Source of the DNA: Lottia gigantea
Lineage: Eukaryota > Mollusca > Gastropoda > Lottiidae
Assembly (NCBI RefSeq): GCF_000327385.1
Contig: NW_008708555.1
Coordinates: 25,726 to 89,725, forward strand
Length of the DNA stretch: 64,000 nucleotides
Direction of reading: 5' to 3'
The number at the start of each line of letters is the position of its first letter. Position 1 is the stretch's first letter. Below the pieces are notes generated by a model. That model was not told the DNA's origin. It was given only the letters and a program-made list of their open reading frames with translations, and made no database searches. Below are positions 35,601 to 46,667 of this stretch, one piece after another. Position numbers and translations under genes: made by a program.

Positions 35601-37194
35601 CATCCATTTCAATCTTTGTTGTTTTTAAATCAAATCCTCTTTCACACCAATTATTCCAAAGTAAAATTAAAAGTAGATCTATATGTACCAAGTTTTGTAT
35701 GTGTTTAACTTAGTTCAAAGTTTTGAATTTAAATCAATCGGCTATCAATAGGCCGGCAAGATGTTTATAGAAGATAGAAAGAAATATAGAATATTTGATA
35801 CCTGTTAAATTTAACTCTTCACAAGAAATAATATCTTCTCCCCAATCATTAGTACGAGCCAACAGAACAAATTTATGGCCGTGTATCAACTGATCTCCTT
35901 CCAGTAAAATTTTTATATCACTGAAATGTTAATGTATTCTTGAATTACATTGTCAATTTTCAAAGCGGGTACATCCTGAATTCAAAACATAATAGCTGGC
36001 AAGATTTTAAGATTTAAGCGTTCATTTGAAAATAAGTTGAAAATCTCTTCACATTTACAACCATTATAGTTCCATCTTCACAATGTCAAGCTATTACAAA
36101 CTTTATACTCTGCATCTCAGCAGCTTGTAAATGCAGTGATTTGATTGGCTCGTGCGTAAGCTAATACAGCCAGAGTCACTACAGAAAGTCTGTAAAAAAT
36201 AAAGCCATAATGAATTATGAGTGTTGAGGGCTCTGATTGGTTGTATTTGCTGGCGTACAATCCAATAAATATGCTGCATTCTGTGATAGAAGAATTGTGG
36301 TTAGTGCCTTCTACCTAGGCTTCAACAGTATGAGTCTCCTTTGTTTATTCATTACCAATATGAAGGATCTTAATACAAATTCTACAATAATAATTTACCT
36401 GAAGAGTTCTTGACCAAACAGATCAGAAACTACAGCCAGTAATCTTTCACCAAAAGAATTTGGTGTTGTGGTGTTCTTTGACAACTTATCAATTTGATCC
36501 AGATATAGTTTTTCCATGTCATGGAACCTGGTTTGAAGGCTGAAATAGTCCTCACTGATCTGAGCTAGGAGAACCGTTTCTTCAATAACTTCAGATGCAT
36601 CCACTTCCAACGTGTTCACTGCCGTCGACATGTTCACTGTCGCTGGCTGGTTTAATGTTGACACTGTCACTGGTAAACTCATTATCTCTGTTTCAGGTGT
36701 CACTGTAAGAAAATGATATGAAGTTGCAAGGCTGGTTGAAATTAATTTGTTTACCATCAAAACCACCCTGATTTATCTTTTTAAAATGTGGGTCATCTTC
36801 ATTCAGATTCATTGTATTGTCAAATCATGTCATAGGAAAAATGTTTGTATATATATCATCAAGCCTCACATTTTTGGTACCTGAAAACATTTATATTCAT
36901 AGACAAATGAAATGAGGACTTTCGTGACAGAAGAAGCCCAAACCGGAAATCAACAATCATTATCAACAGTCAACAACTGTGAGTGAGAGAGAGTGGTTGG
37001 AAAGTTGATTCTTTCTGACCTTCGTTTGCCAAATGCTTTAGATAGAAGAAACACATTTTTAATCATGGCATTTTTTTTTAGGCCCAAGCATTTCTTACTA
37101 TAAGTGATTGCATAAAATGGCCAATTATGATGATTTGGGTTGAATATGATGGCTTTATTATAAAATTTCATCTTGCGTACTTACCTTCAGCCAT
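32695..37194 (-). CDS. BTB-ZF C, BTB protein with 14 zinc fingers
   Basis: Exons 37194-37185, 36702-36399, 35920-35802, 35443-35308, 34726-34462 and 34005-32695 join to 714 aa. The first exon is 10 nt (ATG GCT GAA G). A Thr/Val-rich stretch and a coiled coil lead to FGERLLAVVSDLFGQELF, which is especially rabankyrin-like. The BTB follows (about 105-190: SDIKILLEGDQ, HGHKFVLLARTND, LIRWIYRDEL). A long acidic linker (about 190-300) holds two sumoylation-type motifs, VIKLEP and SIKVEP, one on each side of the last splice junction. The last exon encodes 14 fingers: most are C2H2, the eleventh has an enlarged first Cys pair (CSIPGC), and the last is C2HC. Intron phases match genes A, B and D. Likely a DNA-binding regulator, possibly SUMO-controlled. 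Confidence 0.85.
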
Positions 37195-37774
37195 TTTGCC
37201 GGAAATGCTAGTCACGTGATTTTAATAGGTGTAAAATTGCGATATGGAAACAGGTTTAGGGAAAATTCGGTCCAATTCGACCAAAAGACAGAATTTGCGT
37301 TGGGTTGCATCATAGTTTTATGGTTGCATAGAATATATTTTCAGACTTTTTAAAAGTATCTAAGGAGATATGTGCTAAATAAAAATCATTTGATAACATC
37401 TAGCAAAAATTCCTTTGGTCTTTCTTTTGGATCAGTCTGATACAGAAAATCATAGTCACACCAGGTTTCTAGAAGAGTGAACATGCCCTGCCTTATTGAG
37501 ACTGGCATTGTTTTGCCTCCCCCCACCTCTCTCACCTTTCTTTCAAATATCTTATCATGGTAAATTTACAGGGAAAGAGGTGCTTGTAAGCCTTGACCAT
37601 TTTGTTGCCCTTACTTGTCCCCTTCACCTAATGATTCACAGAATGCCACTCAACTGTTTCTTATTATGGAGCTCAAATTTTGTAGCTTGAGCTTAAATCT
37701 AATAGCTGGAAGAACACAACTTGTAACAATAAGCTTCACAATTAAAAAAATCTATTATTATAACTTAAATATAT
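37195..37774. other. Spacer between BTB-ZF C and D
   Basis: A 580-bp spacer between tandem genes that should hold the promoter of C and the 3' untranslated region of D. No repeat and no clear poly(A) signal were seen. Confidence 0.35.
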
Positions 37775-40184
37775 TCATTCTTGAGATTTTTCACAAGTGA
37801 CTAAATGTTTTTCAAGTTGAGTCAACCTTGGAAAACCAGAGTTACAAAGATGGCAACAAAAGTTCCTTTCATTTTCATGAGTCATCAAATGTCTGTTCAG
37901 AGTGCTGGCATCTCTAAACTTTAGATTACATTCCAAACATGGGTAGCTTTTTACTCCATTATGACCTTTCACGTGTCGACTAAAATTACTCGCATCTGTG
38001 AATTTCCTTGAACATATTTTACACACATAGTTTTTAATATTTAAATGAATCTTCTTATGTCTTTTTAAAGAACTGCCGTCCACAAAAGACTTCTCGCAAA
38101 TATCACAAAAGTATGACTTTCCGTTCGTATGAATGTTTTGATGACGTAGTAGACTCGACCGTCGATTAAATGATTTCCCACACACATCACAATTAAACGC
38201 TTTGACACCTGTATGTGTTGTCACATGATCTGCTAGATGACCTTTATGTTGAAAAGCTTTTCCACAAATTGAACACATGAACCTATTGAAAGCAGAACGT
38301 CCTGGAGATAATTTTTCAGTAATATTGTCCACCGTAAAGTCTTCATCCTAAAATGTACGAAAAAAAGGTTACATTTTTTAGAATTGAAAGCTTGCAAATT
38401 AGATTAAGTCTATTATAAAATTGGAAAGATTGTTTGTGGTAGGTATTTTTTATTTTATTTGCAGAAGAGGCTTTAAATAAAGCTGATTTTTCTGACAAAA
38501 AAGTGAGGATAACATCAAAGATTTCAACTTTCAATGACATCAAAAATTGACAATGACAAATTTTTACCTTCCTTGAAAACAATAAAAGACATGCTGATAA
38601 AATCAGTGAAAAATAAATTACATTTTAATAATTTTAACTTTTCATGGTCTCGAAAACTTACACTTTCATCCATTTCTGACACCATTCCTTCTGAAACTGA
38701 ATCAGAATCAGTCGCTTCATCTTCGTCACCAACGACTACAGTATCCATGGTAACTGGCAGTTTCTTGACTACTGTATCCACAGTGACAGCTGATGTATCA
38801 ACCACTGTATCTATACTAAATGGTGTCTCTGTGATTACCACAGATTTTGTTCCAATGACGTCTGCATCTAAACTTACAGACTGAGGATTTCCTTCCAATG
38901 ATTTTAAAACAATATCTTCCTTGTTTTGGAAGTTACTTATGTTTAAATTGACTATTTCATATTGTTCTACATCTTGTAAGGAATTCAATGCGGTTTCACA
39001 TCTAAAATAAATGAAATAAAATGAAATTATCATGAAATTCACTGGAAAAATATTTATATTTAATTTTGATTGGTATCAGTGTTATGACAATGAAATGATA
39101 AGAAAACAAACTCTCGACCCCAAAAATTAGTGACAGGAATATCTTCTGCTACCTGAAGGGGTTAGATGGCCAATTAATTTTAAGGACTTGAGTCTCTTTT
39201 AAGAAATCTTTATGTATTGTGTTTCTTTGAGAAACTATTATCTTACACTTAATTTTGCAGAATAGCTCAGTCTGTAACAAGTTAGATTGTCGTCTGCTGG
39301 GCGATTATGTGATTTAGTATTCTCCTCAAGAAAAGAACAATTTTTAATACCAAGGCCAGTACTTCCGAGAGTTAGTCTGATATCAGCCTTTTCAATCGTT
39401 TTGAAATATCTCACCTAGTATATAAAGACTGTAAGTTGAAGCATTTAGCAATGGAAATTAACTGAGTCAAAAAGTTGATAGAAACACCATCAATATCTAC
39501 TAGATCTGTATATACCCATTTTAACATTGTCATTACTATACTCACTGGAAACACTGAAAAAATAAAATATGTGCTGAAAGATAGAAGCATTCATCTTCCA
39601 TTCTTTTATTTTTTAAAAGTGAATTTTCTCATTTGAGATCCCCTATGAATTCATACCTTTGCCAAGCAAAATATTATAAGAAATTTTATGGCTTTTTCTT
39701 CTAAGTTGTTATTGTAACATTCTGGTGCATCATCTCTATTAAATAATTCAGGGCAATGCTAAAGAAAAAAACATTGCCTTAATAGCATCAATATATGCTC
39801 ACGCATCATGAGCAGCGGATGCTGATGTGGAAGCGTGTTTGTCAACTGTACTATCCGAGATTCCATTAAATACATAATTCCACTCACTTGATAGGTCAAG
39901 ATTATCAGCCTGAATAAAATCGTCCAATCCCCAAGAGTTATTTCTGACGTATAAGATCAACTTGTGCCCTGGGATTTTATTTCCATCTTTTAAAATAATT
40001 TCTATATCACTGAAAAACAGAAACTTTTTTATTGCTGAATACTTGCCTGTTATATACTTGGATAATTTAGGATAATCAGATACTTATAGTCAATTTAAAA
40101 TGGGTTTTTACAAGATACGTACCTAAACTCTCGTTTACCAAAAAGACTTGAAAGTAAACCAGTTATTTTCTTAGAAAACTCCAT
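37775..40184 (-). CDS. BTB-ZF D, BTB protein with 6 zinc fingers
   Basis: Exons 40184-40123, 40009-39888, 39553-39415, 39001-38662 and 38347-37775 join to 411 aa. It starts directly with MEFSKKITGLLSSLFGKREF, the helix before the BTB. The 10-nt first exon and the coiled coil of its paralogues are absent, or lie upstream and were missed. The BTB spans about 21-108 (SDIEIILKDGN, GHKLILYVRN, MLKWVYTDLVDI). The linker exon encodes three imperfect repeats ending in DTVV and an acidic run (GDEDEATDSDSVSEG). Six fingers follow, five C2H2 and a last C2HC, as in gene C. The shared C2HC end and exon plan make D a paralogue, probably nearest to C. Likely a DNA-binding regulator. Confidence 0.82.
39256..39330 (+). 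mobile_element. tRNA-derived SINE head
   Basis: ATAGCTCAGTCTGTAACAAG (box A-like) and TTGTCGTCTGCTGGGCGATTA match the copies at 8385-8458 and 47345-47405. It lies in a BTB-ZF D intron. Confidence 0.55.
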
Positions 40185-41378
40185 AGATAGTCTAGTATTT
40201 ATTTGTTTGGCACACGATTTCTATTAGTTTACCTATTCATCTCTTAAAACTCAATCCCCTGTATCAGAAAAAAAAATTGAGCTAATGAAAATTGGAAAAA
40301 AAAAATACTAAAGAGAATATATTATGATATAACACACTACTTTATTATACCCTTGTGTGTTTTTTTTTTTTGTTCTATACAGTGCTCTAAATGTCGTTCA
40401 AATCTTATATTTATACCGTATATAGAGTTATATTATAGTTATATAAATCAATGATACTGTACTGCATTCATTTGGGACATTTGTTGAGTACATTTGAAAA
40501 CTTAGAGAAACCCTTCCAAACTCAGAGCTTTTTAGGGACTTCATTTGCAAAATAAAGCAACAAGAAATCATCTCTTTATGCACTGGAATCATATCCGTAT
40601 TTCAGTTCAAAAATCTGAACATTTGAGTAGTTTAATTAACGCAAATATTACCTAATTAATCTTGAAAATCATTTGGCAGATAGTGCTAGTCGTTTCGTAC
40701 ATAATCCAACTTGTCCCCAGTCAGTTCGCCCAGTCATCAACACTTTATTAGTCATATTGACCAAAAATATTATAAAAAGCATATTTCATATTGCACAGTG
40801 TACCATTAAATCACACATAATGAAATAGGAAATACCAATAAATTTTTGGGTTGATTTGATCATTTTGTAGGTTTGACTAAACACTCAAATCTGGTAAAAT
40901 AGCCAGAAAATTGGACTGACTTGAGATTGAGAAAAGAACAAAAATCAATAGAAAAAAAACATGTTTATTTATGGTTTAATCACAGAGTAAACAATGTAAA
41001 ACATAGAGGTAAAACAATTGTATGAAAAAGGTGGAAAAAGCAAAGGTAAAATAAATGATGATTTATTGACTACCTACAAAATTTATAAGCGTGTAAAATG
41101 CATTAGCAGATGCTATAAAACTACATTTCTGCTTAAAACATAAAAACTCGATGTACATAACTCTGGCATTGCTGTTACATAATCAATGAAGTCACTGCAG
41201 TTACATAGGGAGTAGACAAATTTTTTATTATTACATTTAAAAATTCTATTAAAAAATCTTGAGATAATAATCTTTCCCTGATTTTTTTTCTAAACCAAAC
41301 TTTCATGCTATAAAGGCACTACAAAGATTCTCCCCACCCCCCACCCCATTGAATGCAGGATACAAATGAATCTTATCA
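40185..41378. other. Spacer between BTB-ZF D and NAA80
   Basis: AT-rich, no gene. It should contain the D promoter and the NAA80 3' untranslated region; candidate minus-strand AATAAA signals occur near plus 41223 and 41056. Homopolymer T and A tracts are frequent. Confidence 0.4.
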
Positions 41379-43476
41379 TCAAATATCTTTTTTCATCCAA
41401 GTAACTTTTGTTGGATCACAGCATTGATTCATTACATGTTTATTTGCAGTCCCTGAACATTTTTTCTCAATCTTTGGTAGGGGTGGGGCAGGAGGTGCCT
41501 GTGGTGCTGCGGGTGGGGATGGAACACTTGCATCTGGACAAGTTTTGGTTGAAGAACATTGCGTTGAACATGTTATATTTTGAGAGGTATTGGTTGGATT
41601 ATCGAATTTCGTTGAAGATTTACAGCAGGAATTCTTGATATTGGTTTTGGTTAGCTGATCAATCTGAAATAAAGGGAGATAAATTGGTATGATTAAGATG
41701 ACAGATAATCATTTCTGATATTGATCTAAATTTTTCAAAGCAGAACAAGATTTTATTATGTTGGAGGACAATTTCCATTTACAGAATCTAAATATTTTTT
41801 GCCTACTGACGCGAGAAAGCAGAATGACCTTGAAAAAAATAATGTGCTTGGTCATCTCCAAAGGTCAGACATCCTTAGCCGAGCTCATCAAGTGCAGCTC
41901 CCAATATCAGAACTGATATGGCTGATCAACAGTCAACAGTCCTTTCTTACCATAGCTTGAGGTATTCTATGAGCATTAGCTCCTAATGTTAGAACAGGAT
42001 GACTTAGTTTATATCCAAGATGGCTGTAAAAGTCTTGTTTATCTAAGGTATTGAGAAACATCTGTTTAAAACCTTTCCTGTAAATATAAATGTATAGAAA
42101 TAAATGATTAATAAAGCATAGATATAATAGTTCAATCTATAGATCTTCAAAGAAAACAAACACTGAATTTGAGAAATTATATTATAATATGAAAGCTAAC
42201 TGGAGCACATAATGTACATATGATTTCTTAAGATTTGTGATTGTCTTATATCAATTGTGTTTGAGAATACACAAATATATCTACTTTGTTGCTTTTTGCT
42301 GGAACAAGAGAAAGCTCAATAACATCCTTACCCTGAAGAATATTTTTCAGCTTCCAGCATAATTTTCTTTCCATATCCTTTCCCTCTCAAATCCTCTCTT
42401 ATAAAAACTACAAAATATGAGATAAACACAAAATTTCCAAATATCAATTCATGATCAGCATGGCTTTTTCATTGATCCTGTCTACATTGGTTTAACCTCT
42501 TGACATTGATCATTCCAGGATTATCAATGCCCATTTTCAGCTGGATCGATTGGAATAAAGTGGATGATGACTTATTTAAGGTCTCAAGACTTTCACACAA
42601 TAACCAAGATCATAATCCATAACCATCATTTTTTTTATGTAACTAAGCAAATAACATTATGTAAAGTCGCCTATGTTCTTACCAACAGAGCTACATCCCC
42701 TCTTCAAAAATTGACTTAAGTTAAAACCTTACCACTTTCAATATAACAAGCCTTGTCTACACCCTGGGCTTCCATTATTTTAGCATGACCTATGACCTCT
42801 GATTTTCCAGCATGATTTCTGACCATTATTAAACTACAGGGTAAACTATCTCTTGATATCTCCAATGACTGAATTCTGCAATAAAACAAAGGCACAACAC
42901 AGAGTTATAGCAGCCATAAGTGCAAATAATGTTTCTATTGTTCAACAGACTACACTTCTGTTGCTTTATATAAGTAGACTGCTGTAACAATAGTCATTTC
43001 CTACAAACAAAACTGACACGAAGTATTTATGTTAAAGGATGCAGTCATCTCAGTATTTTTTTATCAGTTCAGCTCATTTAGACAGTTGTTCTCTTTAGAG
43101 TCCCTGGTTCCCAACCTGGCGTGTTTTCACCTCTGGGAGTGTCAGGGTGTGGCCAATTGTTATAGAAGAAGAATGTATCTTTGATGTTTTAAAATATCAA
43201 TTGATTTTCGGGACGTGATATGGTTTAAATGATTGCTCTGGGATGTGAGGACTGGAAAAGGCTGGGAAACATTGCTTTAAAAATAGCCTAGACTAGAAGC
43301 ATGACAAAACTTCTATCCTGCGGTTTTTATTAATCCAAATTCAACCAAATTTTGGAAATAAGAAATCACCTAGCATTGAGACTTCGAGACCAGTATGTAT
43401 TCAACAACTGAGCACATTCTTCTATCAATTCTTTACGGTGATGGAGAGGAATGACTTGAACTTCTTCTTTCTCCAT
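41379..43476 (-). CDS. NAA80: NAA80, actin N-terminal acetyltransferase
   Basis: Exons 43476-43370, 42875-42733, 42407-42332, 42077-41951 and 41663-41379 join to 245 aa. It is a GNAT-fold enzyme. The start, VQVIPLHHRKELIEECAQLL, matches the human NAA80 start region. The acetyl-CoA loop is RGKGYG (R91-x2-G94-x-G96), and DKQDFYSHLGYKL matches the family's QVHFYTHLGYQL. NAA80 acetylates the processed acidic N-terminus of actin in the cytosol. The last exon encodes a proline-rich run PSPPAAPQAPPAPPLP (about 199-214) and the C-terminus WMKKDI; human NAA80 likewise has a profilin-binding polyproline stretch and ends WMEKDI. In between is a Cys/Thr-rich segment without an obvious counterpart. Its start codon lies 219 bp from that of ARMT1 on the other strand. 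Confidence 0.92.
43102..43275. mobile_element. hAT-like MITE in NAA80 intron 1
   Basis: The left end CCTGGTTCCCAACCTGG and the right end GGCTGGGAAACATTG are imperfect inverted repeats close to the CAGTGGTTCCCAACC termini of animal hAT elements. A related copy lies at 44240-44331. There is no coding capacity. Confidence 0.5.
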
Positions 43477-43695
43477 TTCGCTTTTTTACAGCTTTACTTT
43501 TACTTTAGCAAAATATAATGTAAAGTGGAACGAAAGTATAAATTTATCCGAAATTCTTCAGTATTGGAATTCTTTTCTAATTTAAGATTTGTCATTAGAA
43601 CTACAGTGTTTTAATAAAATTGAAAGAAAATAGTGAAGATTTATTGTTGCGTTTCAGAAAATATACATTCTTAATCTTGACGTTGAAAAGTCAAC
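43477..43695. promoter_or_regulatory. Bidirectional promoter NAA80 / ARMT1
   Basis: Only 219 bp separate the divergent start codons of two housekeeping-type genes, so they probably share a promoter and 5' untranslated sequence. No TATA box is evident. The sequence is AT-rich, not a CpG island. Confidence 0.6.
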
Positions 43696-46667
43696 ATGGC
43701 TGCCGAAAATGGAACTAAAGAAGAAAATGCTCTTCCACCTCCTCTCTCTGCTAAATTCAAAGAGTAAGAATTCTGAATAAATGATACATAAAACCATTGC
43801 GTGTCCTTTTATAAAAAAATAACTCTTTTCATATGCAGACTGTTTGTGAATTGTGCAGAAAATGGGGTATCACTATAATCACAGCTAACATTGGCTACGG
43901 ACAACAGTAAATATTCCCATGGGATTTGATTTATCACATGACTACACTAAGAGATAAATGCATGTTTTTTTTATGTATTTAGGAACAACATTAACTATTC
44001 TATGCCCTTACCTTATGTTTCAGCCTTACTATCCATCAAGGTTTATTCTGAATATTTTGTAATGGGGGAAAAATCAAATTTTGGCTAACTGTGGTCTGTA
44101 GGTAACATTATACATCCTGCATGGAATAACCCTTTGAACACTGAGCATTAATGGAACATAATTTCATATACATTTTACCCTGTAATTGGCACAAAGTGAC
44201 TGCCTAGGTATATAATACATATTTATGGGCCTGTAGGGCCCTGGTTCCCAATAAGGGATGTTTTTCGCCCCCTGGGGTGTGGAACTGGGTTGTCGGGGGT
44301 GTGGGCAACCGAATAAGGTTGGTAACCACTGCAGTAACGCGACCGATATTGTGCGGGAAAATTATTCTATCTGTCTTCTATTTCAGATCATTTGCATTTG
44401 TGACCATCAAAGATCGCTTACCTGTTATTCTCAGTAAAGTAGCTGATACTGTACATAGAAAGAAAAACAATCTTGGTGCAGAACTGGGAAATGTAAGTAA
44501 CCCATATTGAATGCAGAATGATTCAGGTTGTATTTAAATTGCTTGTTTAATGAAAAATAATATTTATATTTAGCAGATTGGAAATGGTTTTCTAAACTTT
44601 TTATGTGTATGATACATAAGATATAAGCCATATACATGGGCCTGATACACATATAAGTTTTCAAAATTGCTAACAATCTCTTTAAGATGTTGAAAAATTA
44701 AGTACCACTATTTGTCATTTCTATTAACTAAACAATGGTCTTCGTTGGAAACACATTATTCAAGTTTATTGTTACTATTCAAAGCAAGGTACAGACACAT
44801 GGTTTAAGCAGGAAAATGGAAATTCATAGTTTTTTAAGCTTTTTAGTGGATATAGTTATTATTTTATTTGTAGGAAAAAGCAGAAGATTTGAAAGGAATA
44901 GCTGGTGAAATATCAAAACTACGATATGAAATACAAACAGATAAAGATGTTGTAGCTCTTGAAGACACCAGAGGTGATGTAGACATCTGGAATGAAGTTT
45001 TAAAAAACCTGACCAAACAGAATAACAATCAACCTCCTAGATGGTTCAGTGCTGCTTGGTTATATTTAGAATGCTATATGTATAGAAGAATACAACAAAG
45101 TGTTGAATTAAGGTCAGTTTTTTTTTCTCACTATTCTGTAGCTTATTTTTAAAATCCTAACAATTAACGGAGTGACCTTCAAACTTTGGCTGGGTTTTAC
45201 AGATCTTTGATATCAAGATAGGTTAAAACCCCTCTACCTGCGGGCCTTTTTTTTTCTGTCCCTACACTACACATCTGTTTGAATAGCTATCAGAGGCTGG
45301 AATGGAGACAGATGTTTCAATCTAATTATGTCCATACCATTCACAATATATTTTTTAATTACAGTAAATATATGAATGAGTACGATGTATTTGAAGATCA
45401 GAAGAAGAATGCCTACGTAACGTCAGTCCCAGCTATCCAGACTTTATTGACATATTTATTAACCTCCGTAGAAAATATACCAGTTGACTCGAATAAACTT
45501 CAGCCATTGTTTTCACAGTTAATACAGGTCAGTTGAGACACGGTCTTTATCCTGAATCCAAAAACACAAGTTTCACCAATCATAAATTGCTCAGAAATTG
45601 GAATTTTTTAGCTAAGCTAATCAGTAATAGTGTTCCCAGCTCACTGTCAAAATCTGAGCCTTCAAATCCATGTGTGTACAGAATTATCCACGTTTGAATG
45701 TTAAAATGAGGCGCTCTGCAGTCTAGCATGAAATTTTTTGACAAATATTCAGGATATATTTTCTGACTTGAAAAAGATTGCAGAGAAAATTACATAATGA
45801 TATGTGGGAAGGGGGTAATGCAATAGATCAAGGGGTAACAGAAAGAAAAAGGTTGAAAACCTCTGCTTTAAACTGCTACAAATATCTTCAAACAAATTAT
45901 ATTTTATATTTTAGGTGGCACTATGGGGTAATAAATGTGACTTGTCTATATCAGCCAGCATGGAGAATTCCCAAACTAGTTGTATCTTAGACCAACTTCA
46001 TTCCCTGGAACCGTTTATCCTGTTAAACCACACCCAACAACTCTGGAATCATCTTCAAAAAACAGGAAAATGTCGAATTGATATTGTTTTAGATAATGCT
46101 GGGTTTGAACTCATTACTGATCTATGCCTTGCAGAGTTTTTACTCTCTTCTAATATGGCGTCTGAAATTCATTTCCACGGTAAAGCCTTTCCATGGTTTG
46201 TATCAGATGTAACTTCTGACGATTTTTTATGGACTTTGGAATCTTTAGCATCTACTAATAACTTGGCGTTGTCTCGTTTCGGCACAAAATGGCAGCAACG
46301 AATTCAAGATGGTACCTGGGTGTTGCATTTTGATAAATTTTGGACAACTCCATACGTCTTTGAAGAAATGAAATCAAAATGTCTGACATTACATTCAGAA
46401 TTATCGAAAGCATCGTTGATTATTTTCAAGGGTGATTTGAATTATCGAAAGTTAGTTGGTGATTTGAATTGGGACACGACCGTGAGTTTCGAACGAAGTT
46501 TACAAGGATTCCATCCTGCTCCATTGGTCTCGTTACGAGCTCTGAAATGTGACGTAGTGGTTGGTCTAAAACCAGGTCAAGGTGAAGAAACAAAGGTCAA
46601 GGATGAATCATGGATGATCAATGGAAACTGGTCGGTGATATGTTTCTGTGATAAACAGCTAAAATAG
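43696..46667 (+). CDS. ARMT1: ARMT1, DUF89 metal-dependent enzyme
   Basis: Exons 43696-43763, 44387-44492, 44874-45112, 45365-45527 and 45915-46667 join to 442 aa, almost the human length (441). It matches human ARMT1 (C6orf211) throughout: SFAFVTIKDRLPVILSKV, ELQTDK-like EIQTDKD, WLYLECYMYRRI, LWGNKCDLS, FILLNHTQQLW and GFHPAPL. The metal-site residues known for the family appear as D252, N253 (in LDNAGFELITDL) and D290 (in WFVSD), and FKGDLNYRKL carries the conserved Lys-Gly-Asp. The family is a metal-dependent phosphatase fold acting on sugar-phosphate-type damage substrates; human ARMT1 was also reported to methylate PCNA carboxylates. All key residues are present. It is expected in cytosol or nucleus. 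Confidence 0.95.
44240..44331. mobile_element. hAT-like MITE in ARMT1 intron 1
   Basis: It starts CCTGGTTCCCAA and ends GGTTGGTAACCACTG, so read inward the right end is CAGTGGTTACCAACC, an inverted repeat of the start. It is short and internally GT-rich, without coding sequence. It shares ends with 43102-43275 and 54381-54582. Confidence 0.55.
45643..45705. repeat. Dispersed repeat fragment in ARMT1 intron 4
   Basis: CTGAGCCTTCAAATCCATGTG and following bases match 32452-32530; a weaker inverted relative is at about 6880-6925. The family is not identified. Confidence 0.45.

Noticed and set aside
45279-45364. Upstream extension of the ARMT1 exon at 45365 from a Met at 45279
   Set aside because: The extension is intronic: it ends in a TTTTTTAATTACAG acceptor, and only the spliced form matches the family.
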